A DNA stretch of 64,000 nucleotides from Actinotalea alkalitolerans (GTDB taxonomy: Bacteria > Actinomycetota > Actinomycetes > Actinomycetales > Cellulomonadaceae): NCBI RefSeq assembly GCF_023369855.1, contig NZ_JAMBPP010000002.1:244448-308447 (forward strand), read 5' to 3'. A program made the translations under genes and the position numbers. Positions 46,231 through 55,104 of the stretch are shown here, piece after piece (positions within the stretch are counted from its first letter, which is position 1; every line of letters starts with the position of its first letter). Under the pieces are notes generated by a model. It did not search any database, had not been told where the DNA came from, and worked only from the letters and a program-made list of their open reading frames with translations.

Positions 46231-46677
46231 ATGACCAGTGACAGCCAGAGCTACGGTGACACGCCCGCCACGACCCCCGACCCGGAGTCGGTGGCGGAGG
46301 GCGACACCAACCAGCTGGAGCAGGAGGACACGCTCCTGGACCGCGGCGTCGACAGCGTCCTGGACGAGGGGTACTCACCGCCCGAGCACCGCCCGGGCCA
46401 CCGCCTGGAGACACAGCTCGAGCAGTACCAGGGCGAGGCGCTGGACGACCGCCTCGCCCAGGAGCAGCCCGAGGTCTGGGAGACCACCCCAGGGCCGGAC
46501 GCCGGTGCGCGCGAGGCGGACCGCGCGGGCCGTCTGGCGGCTGCCGAGTCCGAGGCGGGAGGTGAGACCGCGACCAGCCTGATGGCCCAGGACATGGGCA
46601 TCGCGGGTGGGGGTGCAGGCGCGGAGGAGGCCGCCGTCCACCTCATCGACGAGGACGAGGACCCCGAGCGCCTGTAG
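46231..46677 (+). CDS. DUF5709-family acidic protein
   Basis: 148 residues, very acidic and hydrophilic, without membrane or catalytic motifs. The core DTLLDRGVDSVLDEGYSPPE, the repeated ETQLEQYQGEALDDRLAQE region and the HLIDEDEDPERL end match the actinobacterial DUF5709 family. It is divergent from the ABC-F gene with only 66 bp between the starts. Function unknown; composition suggests a disordered, possibly stress-related protein. Confidence 0.8.
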   Translation: MTSDSQSYGDTPATTPDPESVAEGDTNQLEQEDTLLDRGVDSVLDEGYSPPEHRPGHRLETQLEQYQGEALDDRLAQEQPEVWETTPGPDAGAREADRAGRLAAAESEAGGETATSLMAQDMGIAGGGAGAEEAAVHLIDEDEDPERL

Positions 46678-46698
46678 CCGCACGTCGGCCGACCTCGC

Positions 46699-47424
46699 TC
46701 AGGAGCCGTCGACGACCTCCCGGGCCATCTCGCTGAGCGGCCGCGAGGTGGAACGCGCACGCTGACGCAGACGCGTGAAGGCCTCGGCGACGGTGATGCC
46801 CTCACGCTCGGCGATCCGCCCCTTGGCCTGCTCGATCACGACGCGGGAGTCCAGGGCGCTCTGCAGCTGCGTCGAGACCGTCGTCGCGTGGTCGAGGGCA
46901 CGGTGCTGGATGATCCCCACGCTCGCGACGTCCGCGAGCGCCCGCGCCACGGCGAGGTCCTCGGGCGGCAGAGGGCCCGAGGTCTTCAGGAACAGGTTGA
47001 GTGCTCCGATCGTCTGGCCGTCGGTGCGCAACGGGATCCCGTAGGCCTGCTTGACGCCCAGCATCCGGGCACCCTGCGTCCACAGCGGCCACTCCTCCTG
47101 GACCAGGTCGACGTCCCCCACGACGACCAGGTCGTCGCGCTCCATCGCGGCCAGGCAGGGCCCCTGACCCGACCGCACCTGGACCAGCTCGAGGACCTGC
47201 GCCTCGTGGGTGCTCGCGGCCAGGAGCTTGGGGGTCGAGCCCGGGTCCACCAGGAGCAGACCGGCCGCCCAGACGTCGATCAGCTCGACGCAGCCGTCGA
47301 CGAGGCGCTGGGCGAGGTCGCTCACCACGTAAGGGGCTGCCAGGGTCGACGCGAGCTCGACGAAGACACCGGCCAGGGCGATCCGGTCGGCGCTGCGCCC
47401 GCCTGCCGTCGGTGAGGTGCTCAT
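46699..47424 (-). CDS. GAF-ANTAR domain protein
   Basis: 241 residues: GAF sensor domain (about 25-175) followed by an ANTAR RNA-binding domain (about 185-238; QLQSALDSRVVIEQAKGRIA, EAFTRLRQRARSTSRPLSEM). ANTAR domains bind paired hairpins in nascent RNA and prevent termination. ATG at 47424 overlaps the truA stop (ATGA). The GAF signal and RNA targets are unknown. Confidence 0.88.
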   Translation of the reverse strand: MSTSPTAGGRSADRIALAGVFVELASTLAAPYVVSDLAQRLVDGCVELIDVWAAGLLLVDPGSTPKLLAASTHEAQVLELVQVRSGQGPCLAAMERDDLVVVGDVDLVQEEWPLWTQGARMLGVKQAYGIPLRTDGQTIGALNLFLKTSGPLPPEDLAVARALADVASVGIIQHRALDHATTVSTQLQSALDSRVVIEQAKGRIAEREGITVAEAFTRLRQRARSTSRPLSEMAREVVDGS

Positions 47425-48323
47425 CGATCCAGCCTTCCCTGCTCGACCATCCCGTCCGCCGCGGTCCGACGGGCTCGTGTCTCGACCGCGCGTTCGGCCA
47501 TCTGGTCGGGGGTCGGGTAGACGACCTCCTCGAGCGTCAGACCGCTCGCGGGTGCCACCAGGCTAGCTCCCGTGCGGCGCCGGCTCTCGAGCATCTCGAC
47601 GGGCCACCCCGGTGGACGACGTGCCTCCCCCACCGCGAGGAGCGTGCCCACGAGCGAGCGCACCATGGAGTGGCAGAACGCGTCGGCCTGCACCGTGGCG
47701 ACCACCAGCCCCTCGTCGGCGCCGGTCGTGGGCCGGACGACCTCGAGGACCTGCAGCTCCCGGATCGTCGTCGCGCCGGGTCGCGGACGGCAGAACGCGG
47801 CGAAGTCGTGGACCCCCACGAGGGACGCGGCTGCGGCGGCCATCGCCTCGACATCCAGCGGGAGCCTGTTGCGCACCACGTGGGCGCGACGGAGCGGGTC
47901 GACCAGCGCCAGGTCGTCGGCCAGGCGGTAGGCGTATCGCCGGTGCATAGCGGAGAAGCGTGCGTCGAAGCCCGGGGGTGCGACCGAGGCGCGTCGCACG
48001 ACGACGTCGCGGGGCAGCACTCCCGCGAGCCGGCGGACCAGCGCGTGGCCGGGTGGAGCCGCGAGCCGACCCTGCACGGCGTGCCAGAGCTCGGGCTCGA
48101 CCTCGAGGTGGGCGACCTGCCCACGCGCGTGGACACCCGCGTCGGTCCGGCCGGCCACCGTCAACCGGGGCGGGGCGCACCGGAGCACCGTGCCCAGCGC
48201 CCCCTCCAGGGTGCTCTGCACGGTACGCAGCGCGGGCTGGCTCGCCCATCCCGCGAAGTCGGTGCCGTCGTAGGACAGGTCGAGGCGCACCCGCAGCGTG
48301 CCGGTGCCGGAAGTCGTGCTCAC
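47421..48323 (-). CDS. truA: tRNA pseudouridine(38-40) synthase TruA
   Basis: Isomerises uridines 38-40 in tRNA anticodon stems. 300 residues with LDLSYDGTDFAGWASQP, catalytic Asp61 in AGRTDAGVHARGQVAH, FDARFSAMHRRYAYR and AFCHSMVRSLVGTLLAVG. GTG at 48323; the frame stays open upstream across the divergent ROK gene and is not used. In many actinobacteria truA directly follows rplQ; here two other genes lie between. Confidence 0.95.
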   Translation of the reverse strand: MSTTSGTGTLRVRLDLSYDGTDFAGWASQPALRTVQSTLEGALGTVLRCAPPRLTVAGRTDAGVHARGQVAHLEVEPELWHAVQGRLAAPPGHALVRRLAGVLPRDVVVRRASVAPPGFDARFSAMHRRYAYRLADDLALVDPLRRAHVVRNRLPLDVEAMAAAAASLVGVHDFAAFCRPRPGATTIRELQVLEVVRPTTGADEGLVVATVQADAFCHSMVRSLVGTLLAVGEARRPPGWPVEMLESRRRTGASLVAPASGLTLEEVVYPTPDQMAERAVETRARRTAADGMVEQGRLDR

Positions 48324-48437
48324 GAGGGTGCACGGTACCGATCCGGCGGCCGCGGCGCGGCATCGCCGGTGCTCGACGTCATCGACCGGGGATCCGGGCC
48401 GCACCGACCCTGCTGGCGGACGGCGCGCCCGCGGGCC

Positions 48438-48443
48438 TATCGT
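48438..48443 (+). promoter_or_regulatory. Probable leaderless -10 box of the ROK kinase gene
   Basis: TATCGT (TAnnnT) ends seven bases before the GTG at 48451, no Shine-Dalgarno. The TGGCGG region 18 bp upstream is a poor -35. Confidence 0.4.
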
Positions 48444-48450
48444 CGCGCGG

Positions 48451-49287
48451 GTGACCGCACCCCCGCTCGAGCCGACGGCGGCCTCCCCCGGTGCGTCCGC
48501 CCCGGGATCGCGCACCCTGGCGGTGGACTGCGGAGGGGGCGGGATCAAGGCCTCGGTCCTGGACGCCGCGGGGACCCTGCACGTACCGGCGCTGCGGGTC
48601 CCGACGCCGTACCCGCTGCCACCGTCCCGGCTGGTGCAGACCGTGGCCGACATCGCCGCCCGGCTGCCCCCTGCGGATCGCGCCACGGTCGGGGTCCCCG
48701 GCATGATCCGCCACGGCGTCGTCATCGCCACGCCCCACTACGTCACCGTCGCCGGGCCACGCTCACGGGTGGACCCGGCCCTGGTCACCGCGTGGGCGGG
48801 AGCCGACATGTCGGCCGCGCTGACCGCCGCCCTCGGTTACCCCACCCTCGTCCTGAACGACGCGGAGGTCCACGGCGCCGGGGTGATCGCGGGGAGCGGG
48901 CTCGAGCTCGTGCTGACCCTCGGGACCGGGCTCGGGTCGGCACTGTTCGACGGCGGCGTCCTGGCGCCTCACCTCGAGCTCTCCCACGCACCTGTCCGCC
49001 GTGGCGTCACCTACGACTCCTACCTCGGCGAGCACGAGCGCCGTCGGCTCGGGGACGGGGCCTGGTCCCGCCGGGTCCGGCGTGCTGTCGACGGGCTGCG
49101 CCCGGTCTTCCGCTGGGACCGGCTCTACCTGGGCGGCGGCAACTCGCGTCGCATCCGACCGGCCGCTCTGGAGGCCCTGGGCGACGACGTCGTGGTCGTC
49201 CCGAACTCGGCGGGGATCGTCGGGGGTGTGCGGGCGTGGAGCCTGCGCGGGACCGCGGGCGGCTTCGGGCCGGCCGGTCCCGGCTGA
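48451..49287 (+). CDS. ROK-family sugar kinase, polyphosphate-glucokinase-like
   Basis: 278 residues. The ASKHA/ROK fold is clear: LAVDCGGGGIKASVLD (phosphate 1, where polyphosphate glucokinases have DIGGTGIK), VGVPGMIRHG, LNDAEVHGAG (catalytic Asp in NDA) and LTLGTGLGSALFDGG. HLELSHAP and TYDSYLGEHERRRLG stand where PpgK has its glucose-binding ELGH and substrate loop. GTG at 48451 is preferred over the frame start at 48298, which overlaps truA. Could be an active kinase or a sensor; see findings. Confidence 0.72.
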   Translation: MTAPPLEPTAASPGASAPGSRTLAVDCGGGGIKASVLDAAGTLHVPALRVPTPYPLPPSRLVQTVADIAARLPPADRATVGVPGMIRHGVVIATPHYVTVAGPRSRVDPALVTAWAGADMSAALTAALGYPTLVLNDAEVHGAGVIAGSGLELVLTLGTGLGSALFDGGVLAPHLELSHAPVRRGVTYDSYLGEHERRRLGDGAWSRRVRRAVDGLRPVFRWDRLYLGGGNSRRIRPAALEALGDDVVVVPNSAGIVGGVRAWSLRGTAGGFGPAGPG

Positions 49288-49293
49288 GCCTGC

Positions 49294-50067
49294 TCAGGCG
49301 ACCCGGCCGTGCGCATCGGGCGTGTGCGGGACCACCACCGGGGGGTCCACCTCGTCCAGGGCGGTGAGCAGCACGCGCGTGAAGGCGACCGGCTGCACGA
49401 GGTTGGCCAGGTGGGTGGCCCGGGGCACGGTCACCAGGCGCGCCGTGGGGCAGGCCCGTACGTAGGCCCGCTCCTGCGTGCGGAAGTGGTCCCAGCGGCC
49501 GTTGACCACCCACACCGGGCAGGTGATGCGGGCGAGGTCGGCCAAGGGGTCGATCCGACGCATCGCGGCGAGCAGGTCGACCATCACGTCGAGCGCGAAC
49601 CCTCCCTCGGCGAGGGCCGCAGCCCCTTCGGGGGGCAGCGCCCGGTCGACCAGACCCTGGTTGAGCCGCTCGCCCTTGTCCGGGAGCCGGCCGATCAGAC
49701 CGGCGAGCACCCGCCAGGCGTCGGTGAGGCGGCGGTTGGGTGTCGTGCTGCAGCCGGAGGCGAGCAGGACCGCGACCCGAGCGGGGTGCCGCGCCGTGTA
49801 GGCGATCCCGAGGTAGCCGCCCAACGACATGCCCACGACCGCAGCGCGACCCCCGACGCGATCCACGGCCTCGTCGATCGCCTCGAGCCCCGCCTCGACG
49901 CCGAACTGCTCGTCGAGCCGTCTGCCGTGCCCGGGCAGGTCGATCGCCAGCGCCGGACGACCCGTCCGCCGGACCGCCTCGACCTGGGGCCGCCACATGG
50001 TTCTCGAGGCTCTCGCGCCGTGCACGAACACCACCGGGACCCGGCCAGGACCCTCCGCGTGCGCCAT
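49294..50067 (-). CDS. Alpha/beta-hydrolase
   Basis: 257 residues. Oxyanion motif VFVHGARASRTMW, nucleophile Ser81 in VGMSLGGYLG, acid in VNGRWDHFRT and base His in ATHLANL complete the catalytic triad. No signal peptide. ATG at 50067 is six bases after TACCGT with GGAGGG between. It stands between rplQ and the divergent ROK gene; substrate unknown. Confidence 0.85.
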   Translation of the reverse strand: MAHAEGPGRVPVVFVHGARASRTMWRPQVEAVRRTGRPALAIDLPGHGRRLDEQFGVEAGLEAIDEAVDRVGGRAAVVGMSLGGYLGIAYTARHPARVAVLLASGCSTTPNRRLTDAWRVLAGLIGRLPDKGERLNQGLVDRALPPEGAAALAEGGFALDVMVDLLAAMRRIDPLADLARITCPVWVVNGRWDHFRTQERAYVRACPTARLVTVPRATHLANLVQPVAFTRVLLTALDEVDPPVVVPHTPDAHGRVA

Positions 50068-50073
50068 CCCTCC

Positions 50074-50079
50074 ACGGTA
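50074..50079 (-). promoter_or_regulatory. Possible -10 box of the alpha/beta-hydrolase gene
   Basis: Minus-strand TACCGT ends six bases before the ATG. The bases between (GGAGGG) resemble a Shine-Dalgarno but are too close to the ATG to serve as one, favouring a leaderless start. Confidence 0.35.
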
Positions 50080-50149
50080 CCCATCGGCGCGGCCGGCACC
50101 ACCGCCATGGCGTGAACCATCCAGGACATGGTGTGAGCCGGCCGGAACG

Positions 50150-50187
50150 CCGCAGGGCCCGGACCGTCCCCGGTCCGGGCCCTGCGG
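50150..50187 (-). terminator. Terminator of the alpha operon after rplQ
   Basis: Perfect 16-bp inverted repeat (50150-50165 and 50172-50187) with a 6-base loop, 12 bp beyond the rplQ stop. It ends the long ribosomal-protein transcript. Confidence 0.9.
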
Positions 50188-50199
50188 TACGAGCGAACC

Positions 50200-50739
50200 T
50201 CAGGCCTTGTCGGCGTCCTGCTCCGAGACCTCGGTGGACTCGGCAGCGACCTCGGCCGACTCGTCAGCCGCGACCGGCTTCTCGTCGGCAGGGGCCTTCG
50301 CCGCGGCGGGGGCCTTCTTGGGCGTCGAGGCCTTCTTCGTCGCCTTCTCCGCCTCGCGGACCGTCGCCTGCTTGGGGCTGACCGGCTCCAGGACGAGCTC
50401 GATGACCGCCATGGGGGCGTTGTCGCCCTTGCGCGGGCCGATCTTGGTGATACGCGTGTAGCCACCCTGGCGCTCGGCCATCTTCGGCGCGATCTCGGCG
50501 AAGAGCTCGTGCACGACGCCCTTGTCCTTGACGACCGTCATGACGCGGCGACGCGCATGCAGGTCCCCGCGCTTGGCGAAGGTGATGAGACGCTCGGCCA
50601 GCGGACGGAGCCGCTTGGCCTTGGTCTCGGTGGTGGTGATGCGCTTGTGCTCGAACAGGGCCGTCGCCAGGTTGGCGAGGATGTGCCGCTCGTGCGCCGG
50701 TCCGCCTCCGAGCCGCGGACCCTTGGTGGGCGTAGGCAT
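50200..50739 (-). CDS. rplQ: Ribosomal protein L17
   Basis: 179 residues. The L17 core (residues ~1-120: [60 protein letters not shown]) is followed by a ~55-residue Ala/Lys/Glu-rich acidic tail, a common actinobacterial addition. Last gene of the alpha operon, 68 bp after rpoA. Confidence 0.97.
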   Translation of the reverse strand: MPTPTKGPRLGGGPAHERHILANLATALFEHKRITTTETKAKRLRPLAERLITFAKRGDLHARRRVMTVVKDKGVVHELFAEIAPKMAERQGGYTRITKIGPRKGDNAPMAVIELVLEPVSPKQATVREAEKATKKASTPKKAPAAAKAPADEKPVAADESAEVAAESTEVSEQDADKA

Positions 50740-50807
50740 GGTCTGTACTCCTCAGTTCTCGAAGATCAGTGGACCGGCGTTCGTTCGCCTGCCGGTCCGG
50801 GCCGGCG

Positions 50808-51815
50808 TCAGGACAGCTCGTCCTCGGTGAAGTCGCCGTCGTCGTAGTAGCCGGCGGCAGCGGTCGGGTCGAAGTCGACGGGGCTGTCCTTGAGGGACAG
50901 ACCGAGCCCGACGAGCTTCTCCTTGACCTCGGTGATGGACTTCGCGCCGAAGTTGCGGATGTCCAGGAGGTCAGCCTCGCTGCGGGCGACGAGCTCGCCC
51001 ACCGAGTGGATGCCCTCACGCTTGAGGCAGTTGTACGAGCGGATCGTGAGCTGCAGCTCCTCGATCGGCAGCGCCAGGTCGGCGGCGAGCGCGGCGTCCG
51101 TCGGGGACGGGCCGATCTCGATGCCCTCGGCCTCGACGTTGAGCTCGCGGGCCAGCCCGAACAGCTCGACCAGCGTCTTGCCGGCCGAGGCGAGGGCGTC
51201 ACGCGGCGAGATGGCGTGCTTGGTCTCGACGTCCACGATCAGCTTGTCGAAGTCGGTCCGCTGCTCGACACGCGTCGCCTCGACCTTGTACGTCACCTTG
51301 AGCACCGGCGAGTAGATCGAGTCGACCGGCACACGGCCGATCTCGGCGTCGTAGGACTTGTTCTGCTGCGCGGAGACGTAGCCACGACCACGCTCGACGG
51401 TGAGCTCGATCTCGAGCTTGCCCTTGCCGTTCAGCGTGGCGATGTGCAGGTCGGGGTTGTGGACCTCGACGCCGGACGGCGGGGTGATGTCGGCGGCCGA
51501 GACGGTGCCGGGGCCCTGCTTGCGCAGGTACATCACGACGGGCTCGTCGTTCTCGGAGGAGACCACCAGCTCCTTGATGTTCAGGATGATCTCGGTGACG
51601 TCCTCCTTGGCACCGACGATCGTGCTGAACTCGTGCAGGACGCCGTCGATCCGGATCGACGTGACGGCCGCTCCGGGGATCGAGGAGAGCAGGGTGCGGC
51701 GCAGCGAGTTGCCGAGCGTGTACCCGAAGCCGGGCTCGAGGGGCTCGATCACGAACCGCGAGCGGTAGTCGGAGATGACCTCTTCGGTCAGGGTGGGGCG
51801 CTGTGCGATGAGCAC
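50808..51815 (-). CDS. rpoA: RNA polymerase alpha subunit
   Basis: 335 residues. N-terminal dimerisation domain ([38 protein letters not shown]) and C-terminal domain ([39 protein letters not shown]) that contacts UP elements and activators, with an acidic tail [16 protein letters not shown] at 51815. It follows rpsK directly; rpsD, often between them, is absent. Confidence 0.98.
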   Translation of the reverse strand: MLIAQRPTLTEEVISDYRSRFVIEPLEPGFGYTLGNSLRRTLLSSIPGAAVTSIRIDGVLHEFSTIVGAKEDVTEIILNIKELVVSSENDEPVVMYLRKQGPGTVSAADITPPSGVEVHNPDLHIATLNGKGKLEIELTVERGRGYVSAQQNKSYDAEIGRVPVDSIYSPVLKVTYKVEATRVEQRTDFDKLIVDVETKHAISPRDALASAGKTLVELFGLARELNVEAEGIEIGPSPTDAALAADLALPIEELQLTIRSYNCLKREGIHSVGELVARSEADLLDIRNFGAKSITEVKEKLVGLGLSLKDSPVDFDPTAAAGYYDDGDFTEDELS

Positions 51816-51903
51816 GGTGTGGTTCCTCTCAGTGTGCGTCCGCCATATGACGCATCACGCTGTGCGGTCTGCCGGGTCTCGGTCCACCCGACAGGGCGGC
51901 CGG

Positions 51904-51939
51904 GCGAGCGAGCGCAGGACGGGTCCGGTGCTCGCTCGC
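51904..51939 (-). terminator. Second hairpin between rpsK and rpoA
   Basis: GCGAGCGAGC and GCTCGCTCGC form a perfect 10-bp stem around a 16-base loop, just downstream (in the direction of transcription) of a stronger hairpin. No T tract. It may be an attenuator, a processing site or part of a dual terminator. Confidence 0.45.
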
Positions 51940-51952
51940 GCGACCTGACGGT

Positions 51953-51990
51953 CCAGGTCGGCCGGGCTGGGTGCAGCCCGGCCGACCTGG
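51953..51990 (-). terminator. Strong hairpin between rpsK and rpoA
   Basis: Perfect 16-bp inverted repeat (51953-51968, 51975-51990) with a 6-base loop, starting 17 bp after the rpsK stop. Stem strength equals the terminator after rplQ. It likely ends or attenuates the rpsM-rpsK transcript before rpoA. Confidence 0.65.
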
Positions 51991-52007
51991 GCCGGTGGAT
52001 CGGTGTG

Positions 52008-52409
52008 TCAGACGCGGCGGCGCTTGGGGGGACGGCAGCCGTTGTGCGCCTGGGGGGTCACGTCCTGGATCGAGCCGACCTCGAGGCCGGTCGCCTGGAG
52101 CGAGCGGATCGCGGTCTCACGGCCCGAGCCGGGGCCCTTGACGAAGACGTCGACCTTCTTCATGCCGTGCTCCTGGGCGCGGCGTGCCGCGGCCTCGGCC
52201 GCGAGCTGCGCGGCGAACGGCGTGGACTTGCGGGAGCCCTTGAAGCCGACCTGGCCCGAGGAGGCCCAGGCGATGACGGCACCCGCGGGGTCCGTGATCG
52301 AGACGATGGTGTTGTTGAACGTGCTCTTGATGTGGGCCTGGCCCACAGCGATGTTCTTCTTCTCCTTGCGGCGGGGCTTGCGCGCCGCGGAGCGGGTCTT
52401 GGGAGGCAT
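52008..52409 (-). CDS. rpsK: Ribosomal protein S11
   Basis: 133 residues, standard. [60 protein letters not shown] and [18 protein letters not shown] are conserved. ATG at 52409; preceded by rpsM. Confidence 0.98.
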   Translation of the reverse strand: MPPKTRSAARKPRRKEKKNIAVGQAHIKSTFNNTIVSITDPAGAVIAWASSGQVGFKGSRKSTPFAAQLAAEAAARRAQEHGMKKVDVFVKGPGSGRETAIRSLQATGLEVGSIQDVTPQAHNGCRPPKRRRV

Positions 52410-52498
52410 TGCGTCACTACTCCTGGTCTGAGGTCGTCGGACCGTCTGCGTGGTGCACGGGTCTGCGTGCGGTCCTCACGCGGACGGACTGCTGCTGG

Positions 52499-52879
52499 CT
52501 ACTTGCGTCCGGCCTTCTTCTTGCCGGCCACGGTGCGCTTCGGACCCTTGCGGGTGCGGGCGTTGGTCTTGGTCCGCTGACCGCGCACGGGCAGACCGCG
52601 GCGGTGCCGGATGCCCTCGTAGCTGCCGATCTCGACCTTGCGACGGATGTCCGCTGCGACCTCGCGGCGGAGGTCACCCTCGAGGCGGTAGCTGCCCTCG
52701 AGGTGCTCGCGCAGCGCGAGGAGCTCGGCGTCGCCGAGGTCCTTGACGCGCAGGTCCGGGCTGATGCCCGTTGCTGCCAGCGTCTGCTGGGCGCGGGTAC
52801 GGCCGACGCCGTAGATGTAGGTGAGCGCAACCTCGAGCCGCTTGTCGCGGGGAAGGTCGACGCCGACGAGACGTGCCAT
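52499..52879 (-). CDS. rpsM: Ribosomal protein S13
   Basis: 126 residues with [37 protein letters not shown] and the C-terminal [20 protein letters not shown] tail that contacts tRNA. ATG at 52879. Follows rpmJ after 212 bp. Confidence 0.98.
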   Translation of the reverse strand: MARLVGVDLPRDKRLEVALTYIYGVGRTRAQQTLAATGISPDLRVKDLGDAELLALREHLEGSYRLEGDLRREVAADIRRKVEIGSYEGIRHRRGLPVRGQRTKTNARTRKGPKRTVAGKKKAGRK

Positions 52880-52970
52880 GTGTCACTGACTCCTGTACTG
52901 CTCGGAGGTCCTCCGCACGGCCCTCCCGCTGATGCGGGCCCCGGCCTCCGACCGGGGGTGGCGTCCTGAT

Positions 52971-52988
52971 ACGGCCCCGAGGGGCCGT
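52971..52988 (-). repeat. Palindromic hairpin between rpmJ and rpsM
   Basis: ACGGCCCCGAGGGGCCGT: perfect 8-bp arms with a 2-base loop in the 212-bp gap. Possible attenuator or RNase site; no T tract follows. Confidence 0.5.
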
Positions 52989-53091
52989 GGCCAGGATGCT
53001 GACCGTGCGCTGGTGGCAGACCACCGTGCGGTGGTGTGCCGTGGTCGACTGTCGACCTGCTGCTGCCCGGCCGAGACCGGGACGCCAGGGC

Positions 53092-53205
53092 TCAGCCCTG
53101 GCGCTGCTTGTGCCGCAGGTTGTCGCAGATGACCATGACGCGACCGTGCCGGCGGATCACCTTGCACTTGTCGCAGATCTTCTTGACGCTGGGCTTGACC
53201 TTCAT
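53092..53205 (-). CDS. rpmJ: Ribosomal protein L36 (zinc-binding form)
   Basis: 37 residues, [20 protein letters not shown] then [17 protein letters not shown]. The zinc ribbon C-x2-C-x12-C-x4-H is intact, so this is the C+ form. ATG at 53203-53205; a GGAGGAACG ribosome site lies just upstream. It falls within a longer frame whose upstream part is not conserved. Confidence 0.96.
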   Translation of the reverse strand: MKVKPSVKKICDKCKVIRRHGRVMVICDNLRHKQRQG

Positions 53206-53278
53206 GCTCGTTCCTCCGCCGCCGCACGCGCGCACGAGCGTGCGACGTCGGCAGTGTTGTTCGGTCCGTCGGGGTGGA

Positions 53279-53500
53279 CTACTTGTAGCGGTAGACGATC
53301 CGGCCACGGGACAGGTCGTACGGGCTCAGCTCCACCACCACGCGGTCCTCGGGGAGGATCCGGATGTAGTGCTGCCGCATCTTGCCCGAGATGTGCGCGA
53401 GAACCCGGTGACCGTTCGCCAGCTCGACGCGAAACATCGCGTTCGGCAGGGCCTCGACCACGCTGCCCTCGATCTCGATGACACCGTCCTTCTTCGCCAT
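53279..53500 (-). CDS. infA: Translation initiation factor IF-1
   Basis: 73 residues: [60 protein letters not shown], the S1/OB-fold IF-1. ATG at 53500 follows GGAGGAT. The frame is open upstream but only this start gives the conserved end. First gene of infA-rpmJ-rpsM-rpsK. Confidence 0.98.
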   Translation of the reverse strand: MAKKDGVIEIEGSVVEALPNAMFRVELANGHRVLAHISGKMRQHYIRILPEDRVVVELSPYDLSRGRIVYRYK

Positions 53501-53642
53501 ATCCTCCGCTAACTCTCTGGGACATCTTCTGATCCACCCCGCGCCACGACCGCCCCGTGGAGGAGCAGGTCGTGAGGTGCAGTGGATTGACGTGCGCTCC
53601 GTGGCTGCCCGAAGGCAGTCGGCGGAGCACACCCAACGGACA

Positions 53643-53672
53643 ATCCTACGCCATGGACGGGCTCACCGGAAA
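53643..53672 (-). promoter_or_regulatory. Probable infA promoter
   Basis: Minus-strand TTTCCG (53667-53672) and TAGGAT (53643-53648), 18-bp spacer, about 140 nt before infA. The leader contains a CTGCC-TTCG-GGCAG stem with a UUCG tetraloop near 53605. Confidence 0.45.
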
Positions 53673-53690
53673 CCAGGTGCTCGCCGTCCT

Positions 53691-54512
53691 TCAGTCCAGC
53701 GGGACGACGGTGACACCGAGCGCGGCGAGAGCCTGCGCGCCGCCGTCGGCCGCCGTGAGCACCCAGATGCCCTGCGGCCCGATGGCCACCGTGTGCTCCC
53801 AGTGCGCGGCTCGCGACCCGTCAGCCGTCACGACCGTCCAGTCGTCCTCGAGCACCTGGGTCATCCGCGAACCACGGGTGAGCATCGGCTCGACCGCGAC
53901 GCACAGACCGGGCTTGATGCGCGGCCCCTTCTCGCGGGTCCGGTAGTTGAGCACCTCGGGAGGCTGGTGCATCGCGCTCCCGATGCCGTGACCCACGTAC
54001 TCCTGGACGATGCCGTACTCGTGGCCCGAGGCGTCCACGACGTCCTCGACGGCCTCGCCGACCGCACCGAGCCGTTCGGCCGTCGCGAGAGCCGCGATGC
54101 CGGCCCACATGGTGCGTTCGGTCACGTCGCTGAGCTCGACGTCGGCGGGGTCCGCCTCGGGCAGCACCGTCGTGAACGCGGCGTCGCCGTGCCAGCCGTC
54201 GACGATCGCACCGCAGTCGACCGACACCACGTCTCCCGGTTCGAGGACCCGGTCCCCCGGGATGCCGTGGACGATCTCGTCGTTGACCGAGACGCAGATC
54301 GTGGCCGGGTACCCGTGGTAGCCGAGGAAGGACGAGGTCGCGCCATGGTCGGCGATCACCTGGGCCGCGACGCCGTCGAGGTTCCCGGTGGTCACGCCTG
54401 GCCGTGCGGACTCGCGCACCGCAGCGTGGATCTGGGCCACGACGAGCCCAGCCCGTCGCATCACCAGGATCTGCTCGGTGGTCTTGTACTCGATCCGTTC
54501 GCGCCCGAACAC
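53691..54512 (-). CDS. map: Methionine aminopeptidase type I
   Basis: Removes N-terminal Met from proteins. 273 residues with GYHGYPATICVSVNDEIVHG, metal ligands in VSVDCGAIVDGWHGDAAFT (two Asp), YVGHGIGSAMHQPPEV (His), and VAVEPMLTRGS and AHWEHTVAI (Glu). GTG at 54512, 13 bp after adk. Together with def (elsewhere in the window) it matures N-termini. Confidence 0.97.
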   Translation of the reverse strand: MFGRERIEYKTTEQILVMRRAGLVVAQIHAAVRESARPGVTTGNLDGVAAQVIADHGATSSFLGYHGYPATICVSVNDEIVHGIPGDRVLEPGDVVSVDCGAIVDGWHGDAAFTTVLPEADPADVELSDVTERTMWAGIAALATAERLGAVGEAVEDVVDASGHEYGIVQEYVGHGIGSAMHQPPEVLNYRTREKGPRIKPGLCVAVEPMLTRGSRMTQVLEDDWTVVTADGSRAAHWEHTVAIGPQGIWVLTAADGGAQALAALGVTVVPLD

Positions 54513-54525
54513 GTGCTCTCCTCGG

Positions 54526-55104
54526 TCAGGCGTCCTGGTCGAGGACCGCGAGCAGGCGCTCGGTCACCTCGTCCACGGACCCCAGGCCGTCGACCTGCAC
54601 CAGCAGCCCGCGCTGGGCGTACACCGCCGCGACCGGGGCGGTCTGCTCGGCGTAGACGTCCATGCGGTGACGGATCACCGGTTCGGTGTCGTCCTCGCGT
54701 CCCTCGACCTGCGCACGCTGGAGAAGCCGGGCCACCACGGCGTCGACGTCCACGGTCAGCTCCACGGCGACCTGCACATCCTGTCCGCGCGCCGCGAGCA
54801 GGGTGTCGAGCTCCTCGACCTGGGCGACGTTGCGCGGGTACCCGTCGAGCAGGAAGCCGTCCGTGACGTCCTGGTGGGTCAGGCGGTCGGCCACCATCGC
54901 GTTGGTGACGGAGTCCGGCACGAGCGCGCCGCGCGAGGTGTACTCCTGCACGGTGCGACCCAGCTCCGTCCCGCCCGAGATGTTCGCCCGGAACAGGTCG
55001 CCGGTCGAGATCGCCGGGATCGCGAGATGCTCGGCGATCCGTGAGGCCTGCGTCCCCTTGCCCGCCCCGGGGGGGCCGAGCAGGACGATACGTCGGCGGG
55101 TCAC
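54526..55104 (-). CDS. adk: Adenylate kinase (short-LID form)
   Basis: AMP + ATP to 2 ADP. 192 residues with P-loop GPPGAGKGT (10-18), ISTGDLFRANISGGTELG, VTDGFLLDGYPRNVAQ, and no zinc LID insertion, the actinobacterial short form. GTG at 55104 overlaps the secY stop (GTGA); the long upstream frame is inside secY. Confidence 0.97.
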   Translation of the reverse strand: MTRRRIVLLGPPGAGKGTQASRIAEHLAIPAISTGDLFRANISGGTELGRTVQEYTSRGALVPDSVTNAMVADRLTHQDVTDGFLLDGYPRNVAQVEELDTLLAARGQDVQVAVELTVDVDAVVARLLQRAQVEGREDDTEPVIRHRMDVYAEQTAPVAAVYAQRGLLVQVDGLGSVDEVTERLLAVLDQDA

